From DATLZC01 sp037444005 (GTDB lineage Bacteria > Chloroflexota > Dehalococcoidia > DSTF01 > JACRBR01): a stretch of 64,000 nucleotides of DNA. The position numbers were made by a program, and so were the translations under genes. The stretch covers positions 1 to 64,000 of the forward strand of contig JBBING010000004.1 in NCBI GenBank assembly GCA_037444005.1. The letters are read 5' to 3'. This document shows, piece after piece, positions 41,846-51,064 of this stretch (positions are counted from its first letter, which is position 1; each line of letters starts with the position of its first letter). The notes under the pieces are model-generated. The model searched no databases. It had not been told where the DNA came from and saw nothing but the letters and a program-made list of their open reading frames with translations.

Positions 41846-43605
41846 GTTCGCGCCTCCTGTCGAACCGCCACGCGCACCCGGTCCCAGAGCCTCCGGTGGG
41901 CCTCGACGTTCTCTCGCCGGTCGGTCCGCGCTTCGATCACGTGCACGCCCGGAGACGCGAACGACGCGCGCAGGGCCTCGAACAGTTCCGAGCTGGCGCA
42001 CGCCCGGCGCCACTCGAGGCCGTAGAGCGCCGTCGCATGGCGGAAGTCGAGGCCGTGGGGCGTGCCGAAGAGCGTCTCGAACCGGTCGCGGGTCTCCGGC
42101 GCGTCGGCCTGGGGCAAAAACGAGAAGATGCCGCCTCCATCGTTGTTCACGAGCAGAACGGTCGCGCGCAGTCCGTGCCGCTTCGCCGCGAACAGCCCGT
42201 TCATATCGTGGTAGAAGGACAGATCGCCGATCACGAGCGCCAGGGGCCCAGCGCTGACCGCGCTCACGCCCAGCGCCGTCGATACGACGCCGTCGATTCC
42301 GCTGGCGCCCCGGTTGGCGAGCACGCGCAGCGGGGCCGTCCCGCCGAAGAGGAACGCGTCGATATCGCGCACGGGCATGCTGTTCCCTGCGAAGACGGTC
42401 GCGCCCGGCGGAAGCGCGCGAGCCAGCGCGAACACGGCGCCCGGCTCCGAGATGGCGTCATCGCTCTCGAGCGCCGCCGTCAGGGCCTCGCGTGCCGCGC
42501 GGTCGACGGCCTGCCAGCGGGCCGTCCAGCTTCGGGTCTCCGGCGGAACCACGTGCCCCGCGAGGACGTCCGCGAGCGCCTCGCACGCCGAGGCCGGGTC
42601 GGCGCGCACCAGCGTGGTGGCCACGAGCGCCTGGTCGTTCCACGTGTCGCCATCGTCGACGACGACCTGATCGACGCCCGCGTAGCGTTCGAGATAGCGC
42701 TGCAACGCCTTCGAGACCGGCGTCGCGCCGAACCGGAGGATCAGATCCGGCGCGAGGTCGTCCGCCAGCTCGTCGTCGCGCAGGAACGCGTCGTACGCGT
42801 CCAGAACGACGTCGGTGCGATGCGGGCCGTACCGGACGCCCGAGAGTGCGTCGGCCAGCGCCGGCCAGCCCAGCGTCTCCGACAGGCGGACCACAGCCGC
42901 CGCGAATCGCTCGTCGTCCCGGGGGCCGCAGACTACGAGCCCTCGCCGGGCCGAAGCCAGCCGCCGCCCGAGCGACCGCGCGGTCGCGTCGTCGAGCGTT
43001 CCCCGACAGCGAACCACGCCGGGGACCGGCGCCGCGACCGACAGGAGCGCATCGAAGGAGGGGATCAGCGGCTCGCGGAACGGGAAGTTCAGGTGGACGG
43101 GCCCCGCGGGGGGACCCAGGGCATATTCGACAGCGCGGACCGCACACACGGCCGCGTGCCGAAGCGCCGGTTTCGTCGCCTCCGGCAGCGGCATCTCGCA
43201 GAACCAGCGCGCGTGGCTCCCGTAGAGCCGGGCCTGGTCGATGGTCTGGAGCGCTCCGACCTCGCGCAACTCCGGCGGGCGGTCCGCGGTCAGCGCGATC
43301 AACGGCACGCGGCCGTACCGGGCCTCGGCGACGGCGGGCGCGAAGTTCACCGCCGCCGTCCCCGAGGTCGCGAGCGCGGCCACGGGCGCCCGGAGCGCCT
43401 TCGCGAGGCCCAGCGCGAAGAACGCCGCCGAGCGCTCGTCCAGGTGCATCCACACGCGGATGTCGGGATGCCGGTCGAAGGCCACCGCGAGCGGCGTCGA
43501 CCGAGAGCCGGGACACACGCACACGTGACGCACGCCGGAGCGCGCCAGCGCGTCGGCGAACGTCCACACGAAGGCGCCGAGGGCCGCGCGCGCGTCGTCG
43601 CTCAC
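41842..43605 (-). CDS. menD: SEPHCHC synthase (MenD)
   Basis: Thiamine-diphosphate enzyme joining 2-oxoglutarate and isochorismate. At 587 residues it has the catalytic Glu region GTAAVNFAPAVAEA, the substrate-binding DERSAAFFALGLAK, and the ThDP motif region GDLSFYHDMNGLFA...VNNDGGGIFSFLPQ. GTG start overlaps the menF stop (GTGA). Confidence 0.95.
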   Translation of the reverse strand: MSDDARAALGAFVWTFADALARSGVRHVCVCPGSRSTPLAVAFDRHPDIRVWMHLDERSAAFFALGLAKALRAPVAALATSGTAAVNFAPAVAEARYGRVPLIALTADRPPELREVGALQTIDQARLYGSHARWFCEMPLPEATKPALRHAAVCAVRAVEYALGPPAGPVHLNFPFREPLIPSFDALLSVAAPVPGVVRCRGTLDDATARSLGRRLASARRGLVVCGPRDDERFAAAVVRLSETLGWPALADALSGVRYGPHRTDVVLDAYDAFLRDDELADDLAPDLILRFGATPVSKALQRYLERYAGVDQVVVDDGDTWNDQALVATTLVRADPASACEALADVLAGHVVPPETRSWTARWQAVDRAAREALTAALESDDAISEPGAVFALARALPPGATVFAGNSMPVRDIDAFLFGGTAPLRVLANRGASGIDGVVSTALGVSAVSAGPLALVIGDLSFYHDMNGLFAAKRHGLRATVLLVNNDGGGIFSFLPQADAPETRDRFETLFGTPHGLDFRHATALYGLEWRRACASSELFEALRASFASPGVHVIEARTDRRENVEAHRRLWDRVRVAVRQEART

Positions 43606-45011
43606 GGCAGGCCGTCCCCTGTCGACAGGTTCAGCGCCCAGCGCATCGCCCGCAGCTTCGCGTCAGACTCCTCCCATTCGCGTCCGGGGTCGGATCCGGC
43701 GACGACGCCGCATCCGGCGTACAGCCGGGCTTCGTCCTCGCGGAGCAGGGCGGACCGCAGCGCCACAACGAATTCGCCGCTGCCGGAAGCGTCGGTCCAG
43801 CCGACGGGCCCGGCGTACCACCCCCGGTCGAAGGGCTCGCTGCGACGGATGACCGCGAGCGCCGCTTCGCGCGGCACGCCGCCCACGGCGGGGGTCGGAT
43901 GCAGGCGCGCGACCAGCTCCAGCACGGACGCCGGCTCCCGGATGAGGCCCTCGACGGGCGTGTACAGATGCTGCACGTTGCGCACGCGCATGAGCTCTGG
44001 CTCGTCGGGAGCGACGAGGGTTTCGCAGAGCGGCTCGAGGGCGTCACGCAGCGCCCGCACCACCAGGGCATGTTCGAAGCGCTCTTTCCGGTCGCCGCGC
44101 AGGGCTTCGCCCAGCGCATCGTCCTCGGCCGGCGTGGCGCCGCGCGGCCGGGAGCCAGCCAGACACGACGCCCGCACGCGCCGGCCATCGAGCCGGACGA
44201 GCCGTTCGGGCGTCGCGCCGAGGAACAGGGCCCCGCCGCGGTCGAACGCGAAGATCGTGCAGCCCCCGTAGGCCTGCGCGAGCCTGCGCAGCACCGCGCC
44301 CGCCGCTGGCGGCCCGCCGCGGGCCACGACCTCGCGAGCCAGCACGACCTTGAGCAGCGCCCCCCGCCCGATGGCCTCGGTCGCCGCGCTCACGGCCTCG
44401 CGCCAGTACGCGCCCTCCGGCTCTTCACGCGCGAAGCTCGAACCCGCGTCCGGCTCCTCAGGGGCCGGCTGAAGCAGGCGGTCGAGTTGCGTGGCGAGCG
44501 ACTCGACGATGGGGCGTGCCTGATCGTGTGGCCTCACGGCCGCACTCAGGAGCGCCCACGTCTCGTCGCCCTGCCGCACGAGCGCCGCCGCGGGCACGGC
44601 GAGGTCGGCGTCGGCGAACGCGGCCCACGGCCCGCCGGGACGGCGCGCCTCGGGATCGAACGAGAACCCCGCGAGGCAGATGGGCGCCGCGTACGGCCCG
44701 GTCCCCACGACGGCGTCGCCGAGGATGCCGCGCCACCACGCGAGCGCCCGCGGGAAGCGCTCGGCACTGGAGTCCACGAACGCGGCGGCCGCACCCGAGG
44801 CGACGATCGCGAACCCGGCGTCCGGCTGGAGCCACAGCGCGCGCGCCCCAGGGTCGGCGCGCGCGAAGACGGCCACAGGGTCGAACCACGGAACGGGGAG
44901 CCATGCGCTGACCAGCGCCGCCCGCCGATGGCGCGCCGCAGAACTCACGGCCTCCTCGACGAGCGGAATGATCATATCGGCCTGCGTTCGAGCGGCGAGG
45001 AGGGCGCTCAT
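43602..45011 (-). CDS. menF: Isochorismate synthase
   Basis: Converts chorismate to isochorismate, the entry into menaquinone synthesis. The 469-residue chorismate-binding enzyme has a degenerate N-terminal half and a conserved catalytic half: KVVLAREVVA, GATPERLVRLDGRRVRASCLAGSRPRG, HPTPAVGGVP and WYAGPVGW, with the Lys (LLKVVLARE) that selects isochorismate synthases. Start overlaps the tetR stop (ATGA). It draws on the same chorismate as aroH. Confidence 0.94.
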   Translation of the reverse strand: MSALLAARTQADMIIPLVEEAVSSAARHRRAALVSAWLPVPWFDPVAVFARADPGARALWLQPDAGFAIVASGAAAAFVDSSAERFPRALAWWRGILGDAVVGTGPYAAPICLAGFSFDPEARRPGGPWAAFADADLAVPAAALVRQGDETWALLSAAVRPHDQARPIVESLATQLDRLLQPAPEEPDAGSSFAREEPEGAYWREAVSAATEAIGRGALLKVVLAREVVARGGPPAAGAVLRRLAQAYGGCTIFAFDRGGALFLGATPERLVRLDGRRVRASCLAGSRPRGATPAEDDALGEALRGDRKERFEHALVVRALRDALEPLCETLVAPDEPELMRVRNVQHLYTPVEGLIREPASVLELVARLHPTPAVGGVPREAALAVIRRSEPFDRGWYAGPVGWTDASGSGEFVVALRSALLREDEARLYAGCGVVAGSDPGREWEESDAKLRAMRWALNLSTGDGLP

Positions 45012-45622
45012 GGCCTGGCCTCCGATGGGTCGCGGGCGCCGACGCTGCGCATGAGCAACGGCCGTAGGCCCGCATACGCGTCCTCGAGGCGCTTCGGTTC
45101 GCCGGTGAGCACCCAGTGGGTGATGACCTCGTACAGGGCGCCGAACCACGCCCGGCTGGCGACTTCGGTGTCGACGGGCTCGATGACCCCCGAAGCGACG
45201 GCGTCGTCGAGGTGCTGGCGAATGAGCGAGGCGAACTCCTCCCGGATATCGGCCATGCGCCGGTGGAATTCACGTCCGGCGCCGAGCGCCTCCACCATGA
45301 AGAGGCGGGCCAGCGCGCGGTGACGCGCGAAGGTGCGGAGCACGGCCAGCAGAGCGGCGTCGGCCTTGGCGACGGGCTCATCGTGCGCGGCCATAGCCTC
45401 CTCGATCTTCCCGCGCAGCCGTGCGGCGGTGCGGTCGAGCAGAGCGAGGAAGAGCGCCTGTTTGCCCGGGAAATGGAAATAGACGCCGCCCTTGGACGTG
45501 CCCGATCGGGCGGCGATGTCGTCAACCGCCGCGTCGCGGTACCCTTTGCTGGCGAACACGCGCAGCGCGGCTTCGAGAATGCGTTCGTGACGGGCCTGCG
45601 CCCGCTCCTGCTCCAGCGCCAT
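45008..45622 (-). CDS. TetR family regulator, first gene of the menaquinone operon
   Basis: A 204-residue repressor-type protein. The N-terminal helix-turn-helix ILEAALRVFASKGYRDAAVDDIAARSGTSKGGVYFHFPGKQALFLAL is canonical TetR; the C-terminal two-thirds is a helical ligand and dimer domain. Start ATG 45622 is used because the frame upstream offers only TTG. It is translationally coupled to menF. A perfect TetR-type palindrome (45631-45648) lies 8 bases before its own start, so it likely represses itself and the men genes, and may affect ubiE. The ligand is unknown; an acyl-CoA or quinone precursor is conceivable. Confidence 0.92.
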   Translation of the reverse strand: MALEQERAQARHERILEAALRVFASKGYRDAAVDDIAARSGTSKGGVYFHFPGKQALFLALLDRTAARLRGKIEEAMAAHDEPVAKADAALLAVLRTFARHRALARLFMVEALGAGREFHRRMADIREEFASLIRQHLDDAVASGVIEPVDTEVASRAWFGALYEVITHWVLTGEPKRLEDAYAGLRPLLMRSVGARDPSEARP

Positions 45623-45630
45623 CGGCAAAA

Positions 45631-45648
45631 ACCGACTGACGAGTCGGT
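45631..45648. promoter_or_regulatory. TetR operator palindrome between tetR-men and ubiE
   Basis: ACCGACT-GACG-AGTCGGT: a perfect 7-bp inverted repeat with a 4-base spacer. It has the form typical of TetR-family operators (ACCGACnnnnGTCGGT type) and lies in the 77-base divergent gap, overlapping the expected leader of tetR and 52 bases upstream of the ubiE start. Confidence 0.75.
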
Positions 45649-45699
45649 CGGATCGATGCTAGCGCTGCGGCAGCCCCCGGGCAAGGGCCGGAGGGACCG

Positions 45700-46404
45700 A
45701 TGGCCATCGAGCGCACGCGACAGGTCCGGGAGATGTTCGGCCGCATCGTCCCGCGGTACGACCTCCTCAATCGCCTGATGAGCCTGGGCATGGACGGGCG
45801 CTGGCGACGGCTCGCCGCCGCGGCCGCGCGGCCCGAAGGCGCCCTCGCCCTCGACGTCGGCGCCGGCACCGGGGACCTCACCCTCGAGCTCCTCCGGCAG
45901 GGCGCGCGCCGCGTCGTCGCCCTCGATGTGACGCCTGCGATGCTCGCCGCCGGGCGCGCGAAGGCGATGGGGAAGGGCGCCGCCGAGGCGCGCTGGCTCG
46001 CGGGCGACGCCCTCCGCCTGCCGTTCCCGGACGGCGTCTTCGACGCCGTCACCAACGCTTTCGTCCTACGAAATCTGGGCGATCTCCAGCGGGGCCTCGA
46101 CGAGATGGCGCGCGTCCTCCGGCCTGGCGGCAGGCTCGTCTGCCTGGACATGACCCGCCCGAAGCCGGGCCTCTTCGCGAGCCTCTACCGGCTGTACTTC
46201 TATCACTTCGTGCCGCCGGTGGCCGGCCTCATCAGCGGCGACCGCGCGGCGTACCGCTACCTCCCGCAGTCGTTGGAGGCGCATCCCGACGCAGCGATGC
46301 TTGCGTTGATGATCGAGCGAGCCGGGCTGCGCGACGTCTCCGTGCGCCTCCTCGCCGGCGGCACCGTCGCCCTGCACACGGGCGTCCGGCCCCCGGACGC
46401 TTGA
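45700..46404 (+). CDS. ubiE: Demethylmenaquinone methyltransferase (MenG/UbiE)
   Basis: Final methylation of demethylmenaquinone using SAM. The 234-residue protein has motif I VGAGTGDLTLELL, motif post-I VVALDVTPAML, the family signatures PRYDLLNRLMSLGMDGRWR and AYRYLPQSLEAHPD (quinone-methyltransferase family). A strong GGAGGG precedes the ATG. It is divergent from the men operon with the TetR operator between, so the last and first steps of the pathway share one control region. Confidence 0.94.
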   Translation: MAIERTRQVREMFGRIVPRYDLLNRLMSLGMDGRWRRLAAAAARPEGALALDVGAGTGDLTLELLRQGARRVVALDVTPAMLAAGRAKAMGKGAAEARWLAGDALRLPFPDGVFDAVTNAFVLRNLGDLQRGLDEMARVLRPGGRLVCLDMTRPKPGLFASLYRLYFYHFVPPVAGLISGDRAAYRYLPQSLEAHPDAAMLALMIERAGLRDVSVRLLAGGTVALHTGVRPPDA

Positions 46405-46425
46405 CCGCGCGCGGCCGAGGGGCTA

Positions 46426-46457
46426 TTGTCAACCACGATGCCAGCCGCTGTTGACAA
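46426..46457. promoter_or_regulatory. BirA operator overlapping the birA start
   Basis: TTGTCAAC (46426-46433), 16 bases, then GTTGACAA (46450-46457): a perfect 8-bp inverted repeat matching the BirA biotin operator (TTGTTAACC, 14-15 bases, GGTTAACAA; here 9-mer halves with a 14-base gap). It overlaps the -10-like TATTGT (46424-46429) and spans the ATG at 46438, so bound BirA would block transcription of its own operon. Confidence 0.88.
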
Positions 46458-47469
46458 GACCCTCCTCGAGCGCTTCCTGGCGGATCTCCGGGCCTCGCCG
46501 ACGCCCCTCTCCGGCGCCGCCGAAGCCCGCCGCCTCGGCGTCACCCGCTCGGCGCTCTGGAAGCAGGTCGAGGCGCTTCGGCGCATGGGCTACGAGATCG
46601 AAGCCGCTCCGCGCGTCGGCTATCGTCTCACCTCGGCGCCCGACCGGCCCTACCCCTGGGAGGTCCGCGCGGGCCTCCGCACGAAGCGCTTCGGCCAGCG
46701 TGTGCGCTACCTCGAGACGACCGCCTCCACCCAGGACGACTGCCGCGCCCTGGCGGAGGCCGGAGCGCCCGAAGGCACGCTGGTCGTCGCCGAACGGCAG
46801 GAGGCGGCGCGAGGCCGGCTGTGCAGGGCCTACTTCACGCCGCAGGGCGGCCTCTGGTGTTCGCTGCTCTTGCGTCCGGAACGCGCGCCCGAAGAGGTCA
46901 TCCTCCTTTCTCTGGTCGCGGCCATCGCGGTTCACGAGGCGGTCGAAGAGGTCACCGGCCTGCGCGCCACCGTCCGCTGGCCGAACGACCTCCTGCTCGA
47001 AGGACGGAAGTTCGCCGGTATCCTCATCGAGCTGGCGAGCGAGCAGGACGTGCTGCGCTACGTGATTCTGGGCATCGGCCTCAACGTCAACCTCCGGCGC
47101 GACGACTTCCCGGAAGAGCTGCGGCCCATCGCGACGAGCATCCGGGAAGCGCTCGGCCGCGAGGCGCCTCGCGTGACCCTGCTGCAGCGGCTGCTCGAAC
47201 GCCTCGAGGCCCTCTACGACCGGTACCTCGCCGAAGGCCCCGATCCGGTGATCGAGACGTGGCTCGCCCTCCCGAACATCCTCGGCCAGCGCGTCACGGT
47301 CTACGCGCCCCACGAGACCTGGAGCGGCGTGGCGTCCGGCCTGGACCGCGAGGGGGCCCTCCTGGTGCGAACCGACGACGGCGCCGTCCGCCGGGTCGTC
47401 GCCGGCGATGTCCGTCTGGTGACCGAACCGCCGCCCCCGCCGCCCGGGCGGCCGAAGGAGCGCCCATGA
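46438..47469 (+). CDS. birA: Biotin operon repressor / biotin-[acetyl-CoA carboxylase] ligase
   Basis: A bifunctional group II BirA of 343 residues. The N-terminal winged helix (about 5-65: LSGAAEARRLGVTRSALWKQVEALRRMG) binds DNA; the ligase core has STQDDCRALAEAG, the biotin loop ERQEAARGRLCRAY (equivalent of GRGRRGR, here diverged), WPNDLLLEGRKFAGILIE and a C-terminal SH3-like cap. It forms biotinyl-AMP, biotinylates carboxylases and, when they are saturated, dimerises on the operator that covers its start. It heads birA-bioB-bioA-bioF-bioD; its stop overlaps the bioB start. Confidence 0.95.
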   Translation: MPAAVDKTLLERFLADLRASPTPLSGAAEARRLGVTRSALWKQVEALRRMGYEIEAAPRVGYRLTSAPDRPYPWEVRAGLRTKRFGQRVRYLETTASTQDDCRALAEAGAPEGTLVVAERQEAARGRLCRAYFTPQGGLWCSLLLRPERAPEEVILLSLVAAIAVHEAVEEVTGLRATVRWPNDLLLEGRKFAGILIELASEQDVLRYVILGIGLNVNLRRDDFPEELRPIATSIREALGREAPRVTLLQRLLERLEALYDRYLAEGPDPVIETWLALPNILGQRVTVYAPHETWSGVASGLDREGALLVRTDDGAVRRVVAGDVRLVTEPPPPPPGRPKERP

Positions 47470-48473
47470 TCGACCTGCGTGAACTCGAAGCCCAGATCAT
47501 CGACCGGGAAGCGCCGCTTACGCCGGAGCAGGCGCGAGCGCTGGTGGCGCTGCCCGACGCCCGGCTCCCCGAGCTCGTGGCGCTGGCCCACCGCGTGCGC
47601 CTGCGCTTCTGCGGCGACGCCGTCGAAGTCGAGTCGCTCATCAGCGCGAAGACGGGCGGCTGTCCCGAGGATTGCGCTTTCTGCTCGCAGGCGGCCCGCT
47701 ACCACACCGGCGTCTCACCTCATCCCTTCCTGCCACTCGATCAGGTCCTCGCCTCGGCCCGCAGCACGGAGGAGCTCGGGGGGACGTCCTTCTGCATCGT
47801 GGTCGCCGTGCGGGGGCCGAGCGAACGCCTCCTGGCGCAGGTGATCGAGGCGGTCGAAGCCATCCGGCGCGAGACGTCTCTGGACGTCCACTGTTCGCTG
47901 GGCCTGCTGACGCGAGATCAGGCGCGGCGGCTCGCCGAAGCCGGCGTCGTGCGCTACAACCACAACCTCGAGACGGCGCGCAGCTTCTTCCCCCGCATCG
48001 TCACCACCCACACGTGGGAAGAGCGCTACGAGACATGCCTCATCGCGAAGGAGGCGGGGATGGAGCTGTGCAGCGGCGGCATCTTCGGCATGGGCGAAAC
48101 GTGGGACCAGCGCATCGAGTTCGCCTGCCAGCTTCGAGAGCTCGACCCCGCGGAGGTGCCGCTCAACTTTCTCAATCCGCGGCCCGGCACGCCGCTCGCC
48201 GGCCAGCCCCTGCTCGCCCCGCTGGAGGCGATCCGCATCTGCGCGCTCTTCCGCCTGTTCTTCCCGCGGCAGACGCTGCGGTACGCCGGCGGCCGCGAGC
48301 TCGTCCTTCGCGACTTGCAGGCCATGGGGCTGTTGGCGGGCGTGAACGGCCTCATCATGGGGAACTACCTCACGACCACGGGCCGCCCGCCGGAGGAGGA
48401 TCTGCGGATGCTCGCGGACCTCGGCATGCCGCCTGCGCCCGCGCGCGAGCGTCGCACGCCCACGCTGCCATGA
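47466..48473 (+). CDS. bioB: Biotin synthase
   Basis: Radical-SAM enzyme inserting sulfur into dethiobiotin. The 335-residue barrel has the [4Fe-4S] motif CPEDCAFCSQ, AARYHTG, the NHNLETARSFFP strand and the [2Fe-2S]-related residues; IFGMGETWDQRI and LNPRPGTPLAGQP are typical. It starts with ATGA overlap to birA and ends with ATGA overlap to bioA. Confidence 0.97.
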   Translation: MIDLRELEAQIIDREAPLTPEQARALVALPDARLPELVALAHRVRLRFCGDAVEVESLISAKTGGCPEDCAFCSQAARYHTGVSPHPFLPLDQVLASARSTEELGGTSFCIVVAVRGPSERLLAQVIEAVEAIRRETSLDVHCSLGLLTRDQARRLAEAGVVRYNHNLETARSFFPRIVTTHTWEERYETCLIAKEAGMELCSGGIFGMGETWDQRIEFACQLRELDPAEVPLNFLNPRPGTPLAGQPLLAPLEAIRICALFRLFFPRQTLRYAGGRELVLRDLQAMGLLAGVNGLIMGNYLTTTGRPPEEDLRMLADLGMPPAPARERRTPTLP

Positions 48474-49855
48474 CCGAGTTTCCCCTGAACCCGCTGTCCG
48501 AGCGCACCCGCCGGCTCGCGGCCGACGACCTGGCGTACGTCTGGCATCCCTTCACGCAGATGGCGGAATACGCCAAGGAGCCGCCGCTGGTCATCGAGCG
48601 CGGCGAGGGCTGCTGGCTGATCGACACCGAAGGCCGCCGCTATCTCGACGGCGTGTCGTCGCTGTGGGTCACCGTCCACGGGCACCGGCATCCCCGGCTC
48701 GACCGGGCGCTGCGCGACCAGATCGACCGTATCGCTCACAGCACGCTGCTCGGCGTCACCAACGTCCCCGCCATCGAGCTGGCGCGACGGCTCGTCGACA
48801 TCGCGCCGGAGGGGCTCACGAAGGTCTTCTACGCCGAGAACGGCGCCAGCGCCGTGGAGATCGCCCTGAAGATGGCGTTCCAGTACTGGCGGCACCGCGG
48901 GGAGCCGCAGCGCACCCGCTTCCTCAAGCTGGAGAACGCGTACCACGGCGACACCATCGGCGCCGTCAGCGTCGGCGGCATCGACCGCTTTCACGCCACC
49001 TACGCCCCGCTTCTCTTCCCGACGGAGACGGCGCCCTCGCCCTACTGCTACCGCTGTTCCCTCGGCGAGACCTACCCCGCGTGCGGCCTCGCCTGCGCGA
49101 AGGCGCTGGGCGACGTCCTCGCTCGCTGCCACGACCACCTCGCCGCCGTCATCGTCGAGCCTCGCGTCCAGGCCGCCGCCGGCATTGTCACCGCGCCCGA
49201 AGGGTACCTGCGCGCCGTGCGCGAGCTCTGCGACCACTACGGCGCGCTCCTCATCGTCGACGAGGTCGCCACCGGCTTCGGGCGCACCGGCCGCATGTTC
49301 GCCTGCGAGCTCGAGGACGTCCGGCCGGACCTCATGACGGTCGGGAAGGGCATGACCGGCGGCTACCTTCCGCTCTCGGCGGTTTTGACCACCGACCGCA
49401 TCTACGAGGCGTTCCTCGGGCCGTACGAGTCGTTCAAAACGCTGTTCCACGGCCACACCTACACGGGAAACCCCCTCGCGTGCGCGGTGGCCATCGCGAA
49501 CCTCGACGTGTTCGACGAGGAGCGCACGCTCGAGCGCCTCCAGCCGAAGATCGCGCGCCTGTCGCGCCGCCTCGACGCCTTCCGGGCCCTTCCCCACGTG
49601 GGCGATGTCCGGCAGTGCGGGTTCATGGTGGGCATCGAGCTTGTGCGCGACCGCCTCACGAAGGAACCCTACGACCCCGCCGAGCAGGTCGGCTGGCGGG
49701 TCATCCGCCTGGCTCGCGAGCGCGGCGTGGTCATCCGGCCGCTGGGCGACGTCATCGTCCTCATGCCGCCGCTGGCCATCAGCGAGGACGAGCTCGACCT
49801 ACTGACCGAGGTCACATTCGACTGCGTGCGCGCAGTGACGGAGGAAGGGGGGTGA
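48470..49855 (+). CDS. bioA: Adenosylmethionine-8-amino-7-oxononanoate aminotransferase
   Basis: Converts KAPA to DAPA using SAM as amino donor. The 461-residue class III aminotransferase has VWHPFTQMAEY (BioA-specific), AYHGDTIGAVSVGG, VDEVATGFGRTG and the PLP lysine in TVGKGMTGGYLPLSA. Both ends overlap neighbours (ATGA at the start, GTGA with bioF at the end). Confidence 0.97.
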   Translation: MTEFPLNPLSERTRRLAADDLAYVWHPFTQMAEYAKEPPLVIERGEGCWLIDTEGRRYLDGVSSLWVTVHGHRHPRLDRALRDQIDRIAHSTLLGVTNVPAIELARRLVDIAPEGLTKVFYAENGASAVEIALKMAFQYWRHRGEPQRTRFLKLENAYHGDTIGAVSVGGIDRFHATYAPLLFPTETAPSPYCYRCSLGETYPACGLACAKALGDVLARCHDHLAAVIVEPRVQAAAGIVTAPEGYLRAVRELCDHYGALLIVDEVATGFGRTGRMFACELEDVRPDLMTVGKGMTGGYLPLSAVLTTDRIYEAFLGPYESFKTLFHGHTYTGNPLACAVAIANLDVFDEERTLERLQPKIARLSRRLDAFRALPHVGDVRQCGFMVGIELVRDRLTKEPYDPAEQVGWRVIRLARERGVVIRPLGDVIVLMPPLAISEDELDLLTEVTFDCVRAVTEEGG

Positions 49856-51064
49856 CGCAGACGGCGGTGGCGGACGTCCTCGCCTGGATCGACGGCGAGC
49901 TCGACGCCCTGCGGGCGGCCGGGCTCTACCGCTCGCCGAAGACCATCGACGGTCCCATCGGGCCCGAGGTGACCATCGCCGGGCGGCCCGCGCTCCTCTT
50001 CGCGTCCAACGATTATCTCGGCCTGGCGAATNNNNNNNNNNNNNNNNNNNNNNNNNNNNNNNNNNNNNNGCGCCGTCGAGCGCTATGGCGCGGGCGCGGG
50101 CGCCTCGCGCCTGGTCTCGGGCGATGTGGCGCTGCACCGCGAGCTCGAGTCCCGCCTCGCCGCGCTCAAAAGGACCGACGACGCCGTCGTCTTCGGGTCC
50201 GGCTATCTGGCGAACGTGGGCGCCATCAGCGCGCTGATAGGCCCGGGAGACGCCGTGTACAGCGACGAGCTGAACCACGCGAGCATCATCGATGGCTGCC
50301 GTCTCTCCCGGGCGGCGGTTCGGGTCTACCGCCACCGGGACGTGTCGCATCTCGAGGCGCTGCTCGCCGAGGACGCCGGAAGATACCGCCGGCGCCTCAT
50401 CGTGACCGACGCCGTTTTCAGCATGGACGGCGATCTCGCGCCCCTGCCCGACCTCGTCGCGCTGGCCGAGCGGCACGGCGCCATGCTCATGGTCGACGAG
50501 GCCCACGCGACGGGCGTGCTCGGTCCCCGGGGCGCCGGCGCCGTCGAGCGGTTCGGCCTCGAGGGGCGGGTCCCCGTTCTCATGGGCACGTTGTCGAAGG
50601 CCCTGGGCTCGGTCGGTGGGTTCGTTGCGGGGAGCCGGGCGCTGGTCGACTTCCTCAGGAACCGGGCCCGCGGGTTCATTTTCACGACGGCGCTGCCCCC
50701 GGCGGCGGCGGGCGCCGCGCTCGCCGCGCTCGACATCGTCGAGCGCGAGCCGTGGCGGCGCGCCCGCACGCTCGACCTCGCGCAGCGGCTCGCCCGCGGC
50801 CTTGAGGCGATGGGCTACCGCGTCCTGCCTACGGAATCCGCCGTCGTGCCGGTCGTGGTGGGCGCGGCGGGCGACGCCGTGGCGCTGGCCGAGGCGCTTC
50901 TGCGCAGGGGCGTGTTCTGCCCCGCCATCCGGCCGCCCACCGTGCCCGAGGGCCAGAGCCGCCTCCGCGTCACCCCGATGGCCACCCACACCGACGAACA
51001 CATCGAGCGCGCGCTGGCCGCGTTCGCCGACGCGCGCTCGGAGGTACGGCTCGATGGCCGCTGA
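49852..51064 (+). CDS. bioF: 8-Amino-7-oxononanoate synthase, interrupted by an assembly gap
   Basis: PLP enzyme joining pimeloyl-CoA or -ACP and alanine. The N terminus (from GTG 49852) runs to FASNDYLGLAN at 50031; after the N-run the frame resumes at AVERYGAGAGASRLVSG, followed by SDELNHASIIDGC, DEAHATGVLG and the PLP lysine in GTLSKALGSVGGF. The two parts are in different frames only because the 38-N run has the wrong length; a true gap of 37 or 40 would restore one frame and a normal BioF of about 400 residues. The gene therefore looks intact. It overlaps bioD by 11 bases. Confidence 0.93.
50032..50069. other. Assembly gap (38 N)
   Basis: A run of 38 unknown bases inside bioF. Its length is a scaffolding estimate or placeholder, off by one or two from a multiple that would keep the frame. 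Confidence 0.99.
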
